Below, one piece after another: positions 41,736 to 52,064 of a stretch of DNA of 64,000 nucleotides. Source of the stretch: Datura wrightii. Its lineage: Eukaryota; Streptophyta; Magnoliopsida; Solanales; Solanaceae. Position 1 is the stretch's first letter; every line of letters begins with the position of its first letter. The notes under the pieces are model-generated. The model had not been told where the DNA came from. It saw nothing but the letters and a program-made list of their open reading frames with translations, and searched no databases. Location: positions 155,013,001 to 155,077,000 of the forward strand of contig JASDFA010000003.1 in the NCBI GenBank assembly GCA_035772735.1, given 5' to 3'. A program made the translations under genes and the position numbers.

Positions 41736-42683
41736 ATGACATCGTGGAATACAAATGGTTTAAATGGTGGATACTCATATTTTAGCGAATCTTGTATGAA
41801 TTGCGGAGGACACCACTTGTGGCAACACTGTAACACGTGCAATATATGTGGTGGTCAAGTTGGCCATTGGGATGGCTGTCCGAATGCATATTACCCTCCC
41901 CCAAGCCCCTACTATGATCCTTCTGTTGTTTTTGCTGAATATAGGTATGCTGAAAATGAGGACTTGGGACGCCAAGCTCAAATAGAGGACATGTTGAAAC
42001 AACTCCTGGAGCAATCAAAAGCAATGAAGGAGGCGATGGCAGTATTGAGAAGTCAGCAAGAACAGAATGCAGAGGCTCTAGAAAGGATGAGCGTCAAATT
42101 CACGGAGATGATTGCTGAGGCTGAAGCTTGTGATAAATTGCAGGTGACAGTTTTAGCTGATAGTCAAGAGGAACTACAAGAGGAAGACAAGGGTGAATTT
42201 TTGGATGAAGCCCAACAATTAGAATCTCTTGAGTGTCCCTGTGATGGGCTCACACTTATGGAAAATCCATTCATGGAAGAAGAGATAGAGTATCCCCCAT
42301 TTGACATTAATGGAGAGATAGATGTCGATGCTGAGAAGGTGTATACAAGTAAGGAGGTCAAGCACAATGCATTTTCAGAGTTGAGGTTTATTGGACCACA
42401 CTCGAAGCATTTTTCAACATCAAGTTTGGTTGAAAACATAGAAATAGTGTCTTCCAAGCTTATAGAGAAATGTCTTGAGGAGGACCAAGCCCCATATGTT
42501 TTGAAATTTGCTAACTCAGAAAGACAAAATGACTTCGCTTACTTAAGGGCCAATAAAGGCAAAAGGCAACATCTACTGCTTGGTCCTTACAATTTTTCAC
42601 CACCACCCCTGGAGCATAAGAGGAAATTAGAAAAGAAATTAGGGGTGAGATTCATATCCTCAAGGTGGAGGAAAAAGCGGTGA
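41736..42683 (+). CDS. TRG-2 zinc-knuckle coiled-coil protein
   Basis: An intact ORF of 315 residues from the first ATG after the PBS. Residues 20-48 hold two linked CCHC-like knuckles: C20-x2-C23-x3-H27-x4-C32 and C35-x2-C38-x5-H44-x3-C48. A Tyr/Pro-rich linker follows (49-65). Residues about 75-125 are rich in Glu, Gln, Met, Lys and Ala and could form a coiled coil. Acidic residues then dominate to about 215, and the tail is basic (KRKLEKKL..., RWRKKR). No protease, RT, integrase or standard gag domain is visible. In usual Gag proteins the knuckle is at the C-terminus; here it opens the protein. A role in binding element RNA is the natural inference. TRG-1 encodes the same protein with one stop and few other changes. 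It is followed 9 bp later by the double stem-loop. Confidence 0.85.
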   Translation: MTSWNTNGLNGGYSYFSESCMNCGGHHLWQHCNTCNICGGQVGHWDGCPNAYYPPPSPYYDPSVVFAEYRYAENEDLGRQAQIEDMLKQLLEQSKAMKEAMAVLRSQQEQNAEALERMSVKFTEMIAEAEACDKLQVTVLADSQEELQEEDKGEFLDEAQQLESLECPCDGLTLMENPFMEEEIEYPPFDINGEIDVDAEKVYTSKEVKHNAFSELRFIGPHSKHFSTSSLVENIEIVSSKLIEKCLEEDQAPYVLKFANSERQNDFAYLRANKGKRQHLLLGPYNFSPPPLEHKRKLEKKLGVRFISSRWRKKR

Positions 42684-42691
42684 AACTAGAT

Positions 42692-42741
42692 ACGTCATGC
42701 CGCGACGTAAAATTAGGCGCTGCTTGGGAGGCAACCCAAGG
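42692..42741 (+). other. Conserved double stem-loop after TRG-2 ORF
   Basis: ACGTC-ATGCCGC-GACGT, linker AAAATTAGGCGCTG, CTTGGG-AGGCAA-CCCAAG. A direct duplicate GGTACCATG follows. Begins 9 bp after the stop codon. Confidence 0.78.
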
Positions 42742-44655
42742 GTACCATGGGTACCATTTTAATTTCTTGCATTTAAGTTGATTTTATTTATTTTTCATCT
42801 TGTGTTGTTTTGGTGTAAAGTTAAGCACAGATGGAGGGGAAGTCTGAGTACCCGTGGAGGAGGAAGCTAACAAGCATGGAAGAGAAAAAGTGTGGGGTCG
42901 AACACCCACTTGAGCAAAGTTGAAGAAAGGCATGTTGTTAGCTAGGCCTAAAGGCCTCAGGGAGTATTTCTCACCCTTTTTAAATTTTAATTTGATGCTA
43001 TGAGGACATAGCATGATTTAAGTGTGGGGTGAGGGAAATTTCAAGGGAAATTTCAAATTTTTGTGCTTAACGATTTTTGGTGAATGTAATGCTTGTGAAA
43101 AGATTGAAAAAATTGAAAAAATTTTTGTGAGTTAAGCATGAATTCATCACCTGTTGGTTTTTCTTTTCGGTTCTTTTCCAACGGGGGGTCTTTGAACCTA
43201 AGAATAAAAATTTTCTTTTTCTTTCTTTTCTTTGTCTGTATATAATGTTTTTTAGTCATAGTTAGTGACTGTTTCCGACGATGGATGGATGACGACCGTC
43301 TTGAGGAAAAATTAGTCGGTAGGTGTTGGGTTTTTGAAACCATAACTAATTGATGCTTGATGTTCTTGTTATGTGCTATACATGGTTGTAAGATGCAAGT
43401 ATGTTCAGTGTGAAGCATGCAAGTGTATAACTTTGTTTGAGACACTTAGGCTCTTAAATTTGACTCAATATGATCGAAGCTTAATTCTGAATTCTTGTGA
43501 TTAGCTGAGTAAGAGTCTGCTGAATGTGTCTTGAATTGAGCATGTGCCATGAGGGTAAGGTTTTTGAGTATTCTGTGCTATTATGAAATATCTAGAACTT
43601 GTCTGGTGTGTATATAAAACGAAATGAAGGATGTGAATTGTAGGAGATGATTTAGGCATTTCTTTGAATGAACCAAATTTTTATCCCTCATTTTACCTAC
43701 CTTGAAAAATTAATCCTAGTCAACCCCATTGAGCCGTGAGCCTATTCTTTGACAGCTGCAACGTAAGCTTAATCCTTTTTCTTTCATTATCCTTGAAATT
43801 GAACCAAAACTCCTAAGCGCTTAAAGGAAAAATCCGAAAGAGCAAAGGAGTGAGAAGAATGAAAAAGAAGGAAAAGTAGCAATTGTAAAAGTTGAGAAAG
43901 GGCGAGGGTGCACTTGTTTGAATACGGGTGAGTATTAGTAGGGAGTAAGAAAATAAATAAATGAAAAGTTACTTATAGAAGTCCTTACTAATAAGCTAAA
44001 AGCGCCTGAAGGAAGGGGGGAACAAAAGAGGATAAAGAAAGATGAAAAGAGAAAAAGGTGAAATGAAGGAAGGGAAGTTGTAATGAAGGCGTGATGTATT
44101 AAAAGCGCTTAGGAAAGATAGTCACTATTACTGATCATAATAGTACTTACCCGCACCTGAGTTACATTACAACCTAAAAAGTCCTACTTGATCTTACATT
44201 CACCCATCCTTAAATTAGTGGAATAAAACACTAAGGGCAAGCTTATGGGTCATTACATGATGCATGTGAATTCTTTGTGAGAGTGAGTGTAATTCTATGC
44301 ATGTACCCACACATGTTGTGATATAAAAATTGTTTTTGCATGTGAAAATGGGTAAATCTCTTTCTGTGAGGGGCACATGTTGAATGAAGGATATAAATCA
44401 TGTGGGATTTCTTAGTCAGTTGATTTGCATGAGTTTGCAAAGATTGAGAGTCGATTCTTGAGGTTAAGAAGTCTTAACATAGTTTTACTTCATTTCAATG
44501 ATCAAATCAGGCATGCTCTATTTTTAGCTTGTATCTTACGTAATCATTATAGCCGTAACTTGAATTATCTTGCTAAATTAGTTATGTGGGAGTCTCCATA
44601 TGCATGATATGTAAAAGGTTGTTCGAGGACGAACAAGGCTTTAAGTGTGGGGTTG
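42742..44655 (+). other. TRG-2 3' noncoding region and polypurine tract
   Basis: About 1.9 kb without a credible gene, colinear with 3278-5167 of TRG-1. The end reads GAGGACGAACAAGGCTTTAA then GTGTGGGGTTG before the LTR TG, the likely PPT. Minus-strand frames of up to 130 codons (43053-43445) are not conserved as protein between the two copies. Confidence 0.8.
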
Positions 44656-46092
44656 TGATCACGGGCAAAAATATATGCCCGAGATAAGCTTTACGACTTA
44701 AATTAGTCTTGTTTATCTAAGTTATCGTATACATTTTCATGTAATTGTAGATGAAGTAAAGATATGTGCTAACCAACATGATTACCCTTTGTTTTGTAGG
44801 TTTTGATGACTTTTGAGTAACTAATCCATGAGTTGGTGAAGTAGAGGCTTGGAAACGGAATTAACACGCGAACGTCGGCGAAGAGGAGGCACAAAACAGC
44901 TCACCTGCGCGTTGGCAACGTGCCACGGCAGGCAGGCCGCTCACAACAGCCCACCTGCGCGTTGGCAACATGCCACGGCAGGTGGCCTCCGCGACCAAGG
45001 GCTTCCAACACGCTGCCCAAGCAGCGTGACACGCTGCCAACGCGGCAGGGTGCTGCCCGAGCCAGTTTCGGGTGATTTTCCAGAGGGCTTCCGCGTCCGT
45101 AGCGTGTCACGGAGGGCGTGCTCCGCGATGCACTCCGTGACACGTTGCTTGTTATTCCGGGAAAGAGTCCCACTACTATAAATAGCACACTTAGGTTTAT
45201 TTTTCATTTTTTCAGACTTGGTGGAGCAAGGACGTGGGTTACAGGCAGTTGAGGGACGAAAAGTTCAGGGTTTTTTCTCTCTTTCTTTCTTCTCTAATTC
45301 AATTGTTTGTATGATTAACACTTGTTTTAGGATGATTAATCCACAAATGAGTGGCTAATTCCCTTCCTTGCTGAGGTTATGAACACTTGTGATGAATTTT
45401 GATTATTGATTATATGGTTTTTCATCTTTTTCTTCCATGTTGTTCTATTAATTCTTGTTTTTACTGCATTGGTGTGTGGCCTACATTAATGTACATCTAA
45501 AACATCCGATTTCACTCGAGAGAGCACGAAATTGGAAAGTTGTGAATTAATAGGATATTGTTCTTTACTTGATTTGGGAAAATTGAGTTTTGATGTGCTT
45601 TCCTGATAGAAATATACTTGAAAGCCGTATTAGTCAATTTAGGAACCGGAATTGTATGGCTAGAACATGAATTGCATTTGATCACAGAAATGTAGACGGA
45701 TGGTTCATGATTCTTAAGTGAGATTAAATACGAGAGTTTTAATCTCTTGGCAATTATTCTTGGCTAGCAACTGGAAGAAAAGATTAACCAATTTATGATG
45801 ATAATCAGTTTCATTGCATGTTCTTTAAACCTCGGCATGCTTTTATCCATAGTCCAAATTCAAAGTAGATAATTGTTTGTAGTTTAGTATAAAATTTATA
45901 AAACAAATTATTCAATTTTTGGTTATTTAGTTGTCAGCATATTTAGAAGTAAAAATATAGTATACTTGAGCAAATTGCACTTATCCCAAGTCTCTTAAGG
46001 ATCGATACTTGGCTTACTAAAGCCACTTACTACTTGTTCGACCACGTGCACTTGTGTGTCAGTTTTATAATACCCATACTATGCACCGAACA
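44656..46092 (+). repeat. TRG-2 3' LTR
   Basis: 1437 bp. It differs from the 5' LTR mainly by a tandem duplication of about 50 bp (44891-44990; CACCTGCGCGTTGGCAAC occurs twice). TATAAATA at 45177-45184; R-U5 motif at 45990-46012. Ends CACCGAACA, followed by ATCAC. Confidence 0.95.
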
Positions 46093-47331
46093 ATCACCAC
46101 GCAACTTGGTTTGTATACGGGTGTATGCTTAATTAACCCTTACCCTTAATATCGTATTAGTTATTCCCGAACAAGGTCAAGCTATTAGATGAGGGTTGAT
46201 AGCCTCAAATCTCAGTTGTTAATTCCTTTTCCCATTCATCACCTCCTTGATCCAGTAAGTAAGAATAAGGCAAATTTCAATGTTTTCAACCGTTAAGAAA
46301 TAATTTAAAACGAAGGGAAAAACAATACACGCATAAACCCCGTTCAAGAATCACTAAATATTTTTACCTATGTATGTTAATTCATCATGGTTCCCACAAC
46401 CCTAGTATGGGTTTTATCTACTCATATTCGAATGATCACAATCACAAAATGCAGAAGAAATTATAATTTTAACTTACAAAGATTCGTAGAAGAAAACCAC
46501 GTGAATTGAATGAAACACCAAATCCGATGAGCAAAACTCCAATGTTGTTTGATTCCCAAAATCAAGAAAAAAATTACAAACCTTGTTTCTTGAACCAAGA
46601 ATGATCCTTAACAACACTAAAATTTACTTGAAAAGTGGTAAAATAAACTGTACTCAAAAAATAGACCTAAACAATGAATTTATAGTTCCAAACAAAACTT
46701 TTCCTAACTAAAAATGGACTCCAGGTCGGCAGTGGTAACGGGGCAAGTAACGACTCGTTGGATCTTACAACGAGTCGTGGCCAGTGAAATTGAGTCATCC
46801 TCGTCAATTTGTTCAATCCTAGTGACTGGTCACGTAATGAATCGTTAGGCCTGGGCATGAATCGTTAGGTCCCTCATGGCCATGGATCACCAAATCTTCC
46901 AGTGCACTTGACGGATGTTCACAGTGTCTGATGATGACTTGTCACTTCACCTGATGACTCATTATGTCTCTCGTTGTCTTCCCTGAGCAATTTTCAAAAA
47001 TCTTCCTTCCAGTCTCCATGATTGGCATAACGACTCGTTACCAAATGTAATGAGTCATGCCTTCAACTTTTTAGGTGCACTGGTTCTTCTTCATAAAACT
47101 CCAGCTCTTCTCCACGACTCCAGGAATGAGTCGTCCATTGGGACAACGACTCGTTACCTAGCTAGCAGCCTACAGATTGTTCCATTTTGCCTTACTTTGC
47201 ACATTTCACATTCCGGACCTGTTTTCCTGCAACACTTAACACAAACACATCAGATATATATAAACATACTTAGAATGTGCATATTTTCTTGGTTTTATGC
47301 ATCGAAAGTGCCATAAAATTACGGAACATCA
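46093..47331 (-). repeat. Athila-1 middle LTR, right part
   Basis: Continues the LTR cut at 40187 and matches 48286-49517. Together the two parts make about 1.58 kb. The block 46720-47160 carries ACGACTCGTT/AACGAGTCGT words. It ends ACATCA at 47331 (TGATGT on the minus strand). Confidence 0.92.
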
Positions 47332-47922
47332 ACACCCTCAACTAAGAACTTTTGCATGTCTTTAGGAAAAAACAATAAAATAAAACTAACACGACGCTTC
47401 AATCAAAAGAACTTTAGGAAGGCAGTCACAACTCTTCATCAAATCAAATTTTCTAACCTCTCCATATCATACAAAATCAAATCATAATGCATATGTAAAA
47501 TTTTCAATCATGATACAAAGGAATCAAAACATGGAAATACACTGTTACTTGCAACTTTGGCTCCACTCTTAACCTTCTTTTCAAATTTTCTCCCTTTTTC
47601 CTTTGCTTTCTTCTTCTTTTACTTTGTTTTGCACCTATGAGTGCAGTTATCCTCAGCCAACATCCTGGTTGTAGCGCTTGGTCCACTGTCTCTTGCTCCT
47701 ATATGTTGGTCATTCTCCTCGGATTTCTCAGTGTTTGTTCAAGTTCGTGATCAATTTGAACCAGGGATATTCCTTGACTCCTAGTACTGGGCATGCACGA
47801 ACCTAAGACCTGTTAAGAACAAAAACAACAAATGAAAAATAAAAAGGAAATAAGGACCAATAGTAAAGCAAACACACTTAACAAAAGCCTAAGTCGTATT
47901 CCCCAGCAACGGCGCCAAAATT
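47332..47922 (-). other. Athila-1 collapsed internal region between two LTRs
   Basis: The part 47332-47640 matches the 3' noncoding region next to an Athila LTR (as at 10460-10660 and, further in, near 10990-11080). The part 47641-47899 is leader sequence in front of gag. All of gag, pol and ORF2 is missing between them, at a joint near 47640. The PBS TGGCGCCGTTGCTGGGGA (minus) is at 47900-47917. Confidence 0.78.
47900..47917 (-). other. PBS of Athila-1, tRNA-Asp type
   Basis: TGGCGCCGTTGCTGGGGA on the minus strand, one base different from the TRG PBS; five bases inside the LTR end at 47923. Confidence 0.85.
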
Positions 47923-49517
47923 TGATGTCCCTCAAATTATACGTTGTGAATGAGATATAAAGCGGTCGATGTCAAATATAGAACTCAACCAGGGTTGGGG
48001 TCGAATCCCACGAGGAATATGATGAGAACTTGAGTTAATGCATTTAACTAATACTATTGGCTTACTTATTTCCTAGGGGGAAAAGATTCAAAACACAAAA
48101 TAATAAACAAGAGTAAAGACTAGTAACTGTTTAAATCAATTTCGGTTGTATTCAATCAATAAAGTGACTAGGATTGTGTTCCCCGTGACTTCATAACCAC
48201 AAGGTTTTTACACTAGTGATCTATTCCGGTGTTTAGCATGTAAGTTAAATTCACTTAAATGGTTGGTCCCGTATCTAAAGTATTATCACCACGCAACTTG
48301 GTCCATATACAGGTGTATGCTTAATTAACCCTTACCCTAAATATCGGATTAGCTATTCCTGGACAAGATCAAGCTATAATATGAGGGTTGATAGCCTCAA
48401 ATCTCTATTGTTAATCCCTTTTTCCGTTCATCACCCCCTTGATCCGGTAAGTAAGAATAAGGCAAATTCCAACGTTTGCAACCGTTAAGAAATAATTAAA
48501 AACGAAGGGAAAAACGATACATGCATAAACCCCGTTCAAGAATCACTAAGTATTTTTACCTATGTGTGTTAATTCATCATGGTTTCCATAACCCTAGTTA
48601 TGGGTTTTAGCTACTCATATTCGAATGATCACAATCACAAAATACAGAAGAAATCATAATTCTAACTTACAAAAATTCGTATAAGAAAACCACGTGAATT
48701 GAATAAAACAAAAAAACTGATGAACAAAACTCCAATGTTGTTTGATTCCCAAAATTAAGAACAAAATTACAAACTTTGTTTCTTGAACCAAGAATAATCG
48801 TTAACAACACTAAAATTTACGTGAAAAGTGGTAAAATAAACTATACTCAAAAAATAAACCTAAACAATGTATTTATAGATCCAAATAAAACTTTTCCTAA
48901 CTAAAAAGGGACTCCAGATCGGCAATGGTAACGGGTCGATTAAGGACTCGTTGGGTCTTCCAACGAGTCATGGCCAGTGAATTTGAGTCGCCCTCGGCAA
49001 TTTATCTTGTCCTGGTGATGGGTCACCCAACGACTCATTAGGCCTGGGCACGAATCGCTAGGACCCTCGTGGCTATGGATCACAAAATCTTCTAGTGCAC
49101 TTGACGGATGCTCACAGTGTCTGATGATGAGTCGTCACTTCATTTGATGACTCGTTATGTCTCTAGTTGTCTTCCATGAGCAATTTTCAGAAATCTTCCT
49201 CCCCACGACTGGCATAACGACTCGTTACCAGATATAACGAGTCGTGCCTTCAACTTATTAGGTGCACTGGTTCTTCTTCATAAAACTCCAGCTTTTCTCC
49301 ATGACTCCAGGAATGAGTCGTCCATTGGGATAATGACTCGTTACCTGGCTAGCAGCCTACAGTTTGTTCCATTTTTACGTTACCTTTCCCATTTCACATT
49401 CCAGACCTGTTTTCCTACAACACTTAACACAAACACATCACATCTATATAAACATACCCGTTGTGCATATTTTCTTGGTTTTAAGCGTCGAAAGTGTCGT
49501 AAAATCACGGCACATCA
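47923..49517 (-). repeat. Athila-1 5' LTR
   Basis: 1595 bp, TGATGTCCC to GGCACATCA on the plus strand. TATAAATA on the minus strand at 48870-48877. ACGACTCGT-type words are frequent at 48940-49340, upstream of the TATA box in element orientation. The Tekay-C reverse transcriptase resumes at 49518. Confidence 0.93.
48870..48877 (-). promoter_or_regulatory. TATA box of Athila-1 5' LTR
   Basis: TATAAATA on the minus strand, just downstream (element sense) of the ACGACTCGT-rich block, the same arrangement of dyad words then TATA as in the other families here. Confidence 0.55.
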
Positions 49518-50402
49518 GTAGCACAACTCTTAAATGAGCAGCGTACTCCTCCTCGCTCCAAGAGTATATAAGGATTTCATCTATGAACACATTCATGAAC
49601 ATATCCAAATATGGCTTGAACACCTTGTTCATCAAATCTATAAAAGCTGCAGGAGCATTCGTTAGTCCAAAAGACATAACTACAAACTCATAGTGACCAT
49701 ACCGAGTCCTGTAAGCTATCTTCGGGATGTCACCCTCTCGAACTCTAAGTTGATGGTACCCGGATCTAAGGTCTATCTTAGAGAAACACTTAGCACCCTG
49801 AAGCTGATCGAACAAATCATCAATCCTGGGGAGAGGATACCTATTGTTGATGATAAGTTTGTTCAATTGTCGATAATCAATACACATCCGAAAGGAACCA
49901 TCCTTCTTGCGGACAAAGAGAACTGGTGCACCCCATGGTGACTTGCTAGGTCTAATTAAACCCTTGTCTAAGAGATCTTTCAACTGCTCCTTCAACTCCT
50001 TTAACTCAGCTGGGCCATTCTGTAAGGAGGAATAAATCTAGGTTGTGTATTGGGAATAAGGTCAATACCATAATCAATCTCCCGCTCAGGAGGGATTTTC
50101 GGTAATTCATCAGGGAACACTTATGGATACTCACACACTCCAGAAACTGATTGGATAATCGGGGATTCGGACACAGCATCCTTAACCCTAACTAGATACA
50201 TGCAACCCTTAAAACTCATCTTTCTGACCTTAATATAGGAAATGAGGCGACCTACAGGCACAACTAAACTACCCTTCCACTCTAAGACTGGTTCACCCGG
50301 AAATCTGAAATCTACTGCACGGGTTCTACAATTAGCAGAGGCATAACATGTATGTAGCCAATCCATGCCGAAGATAACATCAAAATCGGTCATGGCTAGC
50401 AC
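49518..50402 (-). pseudogene. Tekay-C protease end and reverse transcriptase
   Basis: The frame 50402-50121 carries FDVIFGMDWLHTCYA, FRFPGEPVLEWKG and RKMSFKGCMYLVRVKD without a break, showing that protease and RT share one frame in this family. After frame breaks, 49995-49518 shows LLDKGLIRPSKSPWGAPVLF, CIDYRQLNKL, YPLPRIDDLF and VFIDEILIYSWSE. The catalytic YxDD motif is changed from IDD to IDE at its second Asp. The reading ends at HLRVVL, where Athila-1 starts; the last part of RT and RNase H are lost. Confidence 0.88.
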
Positions 50403-51855
50403 TACTAAATCTGTTGAGGTAAATTTCTGAAGTACTGTGACAGGGCAATTTCTATATACTCGTCAAGCTATAACTGAATCACCGACTGGAGTAGAAACTA
50501 AGAAGGGTTCAGATAATATTTTGGGACTGACTTCGAAACTAATAGCAACATAGGGCGTCACAAAAGATAAAGTAGCCCCTAGATCTAACAATTCATAAAC
50601 ATCAAGGTGGAATACTCGTAACATACTAGTGACTACATCTGGGGAGACTTCCTACTCCTGACGAGATGCTAGGGCATAGAATCATTTTTGGCGCTGACCA
50701 CCACCTGCACTGGTAGATGCCCCCTGCTGAGCTGGGTGTGTTGGTGGAGCTACAAAACTGGAGGCTGGACCTTTGCCCCTACCATGACCCTGTCTTACTG
50801 CTTGGCAATCCCTAAGCATATGTCCGAGCTTCCCACACCCGAAACAAGCACCCGAACCTGCTAAGCACTGACCTACGTGTCTCCATCCACACCTTTTACA
50901 CTCTGGGATGCTGTACTCTACGGGTCTGCTACTCTGACCTCTAGAGCCTAATGCTAGTCCCTCTGATCATGCCTGGATCTAGAAGGCACAATCATAGCTG
51001 ACGGAGCTGGCGTTGAAGATCTCTGGTGCGACTGCTGATGGTGCCCACCAAGCCTCTACTGGGAGAATCCGAAGCTATCAGTCCTGTCCCACTTGGCCTC
51101 TCTCTCCCACTCACTCACCTGTAATGCCTCCATCTACTGGGTGTATAAAACTATCCGAGGAAAGTCATTGTCCTGATGAAGCATCGCAGTTCAGAAATCC
51201 TTGACCAAGTAGTCTGCTTCACCATACATGACCTGACTCACTCAGGCTCTCTGATCTGTCACCATCTCAGGTGCATACTTGTACAGGTGAGTGAACTCCA
51301 AGGCATACTCCTGAACTGTTATCTTTCCTTGCTTCAAGTTCACAAACTCGACTGCTTTAATCTCCGTCATCTAACGAGGGAAGAACCAATCCAGGAATGC
51401 AGTGTGAAACTCATCCCAACCAATAGGGCCTGCTCCGACTGCTCTGCTATCCTTTCATTGCTTGAATCAAATGTGTGCAACCCCTTTCAACTAATATGAG
51501 GCTAGATGGGCGCACTCCTCTCCAGTCACCCCCATAATCTGGGTGATCTTCAAAACCTTATCAAAAAACTCATGTGGATCCTTGTTCACCTTTGACCTAA
51601 GAAATTTCGAAGGGTTCATCCTCAAAAAATCTTTGATTCTTGCAGCCGCTGCACTCCCGTTCTGAGGGACATGCGCTATCGCCTGTTGATTGGCCTGGGT
51701 AGTCAAGGCCTGAGGTAGAATCTATATGGTTGCCCTGAACTCTGTGTGGGAAACCTGTCGGGTACATGCTCCTCATAGGCTGGTAGGGCTCCATTGCCAT
51801 TCTCATGGCCATTTCCATTATCATTTCTTCTTCCGTTAACTCGACGAGGAGGCAT
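50403..51855 (-). pseudogene. gag: Tekay-C gag, decayed
   Basis: Starts MPPRRVNGRRNDNGNGHENG at 51855. After a stop it continues with the gag domain (AAAARIKDFLRMNPSKF near 51640) and a Cys-rich segment near 50810-50910 with CFGCGKLGHMLRDC, a CCHC knuckle. Several stops and shifts are present, and protease motif sequence lies near 50580 in another frame. Fragments are recognisable only in pieces. Confidence 0.8.
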
Positions 51856-52064
51856 GATTCTGCAAAATCATATAGCACAAGTTAGAAGGATGGAGATATT
51901 TCATCACATGACTTAAATCATAAAGAAAGGGAACATTTCCTAAAATGTCTCATAGCCTCTTCCTCATAAGTGTGGCGCGCTTCACACCATGAAAAGGACT
52001 CCACTTAATGTAGCTTTCAGACAGCCTAGGACACTTCAAAACCTAAGGCTCTGATACCAAAGTT
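51856..52064 (-). other. Tekay-C leader and PBS
   Basis: The PBS TGGTATCAGAGC (minus) is at 52048-52059, five bases from the LTR end; initiator tRNA-Met type. The leader holds no other feature that I recognise. Confidence 0.85.

Larger units (their letters stand above)
40188..46092 (+). mobile_element. TRG-2, non-autonomous single-ORF LTR retrotransposon
   Basis: A complete 5905-bp element: 5' LTR (40188-41573), tRNA-Asp PBS (41580-41597), one intact ORF (41736-42683), double stem-loop (42692-42741), 1.9 kb noncoding region, PPT and 3' LTR (44656-46092). Target duplication ATCAC on both sides. It encodes no enzymes. It is inserted in an Athila LTR, opposite in orientation to TRG-1. I estimate by eye some 2-3% difference between its LTRs, so it is older than Tekay-A but still fairly young. 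Confidence 0.95.
10356..49517 (-). mobile_element. Athila-1 composite with three LTRs
   Basis: On the minus strand the order is: LTR (49517-47923), tRNA-Asp PBS, a short internal remnant (47922-47332), LTR (47331-46093 joined to 40187-39839, split by TRG-2), gag, protease, RT, RNase H, integrase, double stem-loops, spacer, ORF2, 3' noncoding region (30580-30216 joined to 11640-10460, split by Tekay-B) and about 100 bp of a last LTR (10459-10356). It lies inside Tekay-C: right of 49517 the Tekay-C RT resumes directly. The left boundary is a deletion that removed most of the last LTR and part of Tekay-C. This layout is typical of unequal recombination between related Athila copies. Confidence 0.8.

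Noticed and set aside
43053..43445. Minus-strand frame of 130 codons in the TRG-2 noncoding region
   Set aside because: Not kept in TRG-1 (equivalent 4500-4800), and low complexity in part.
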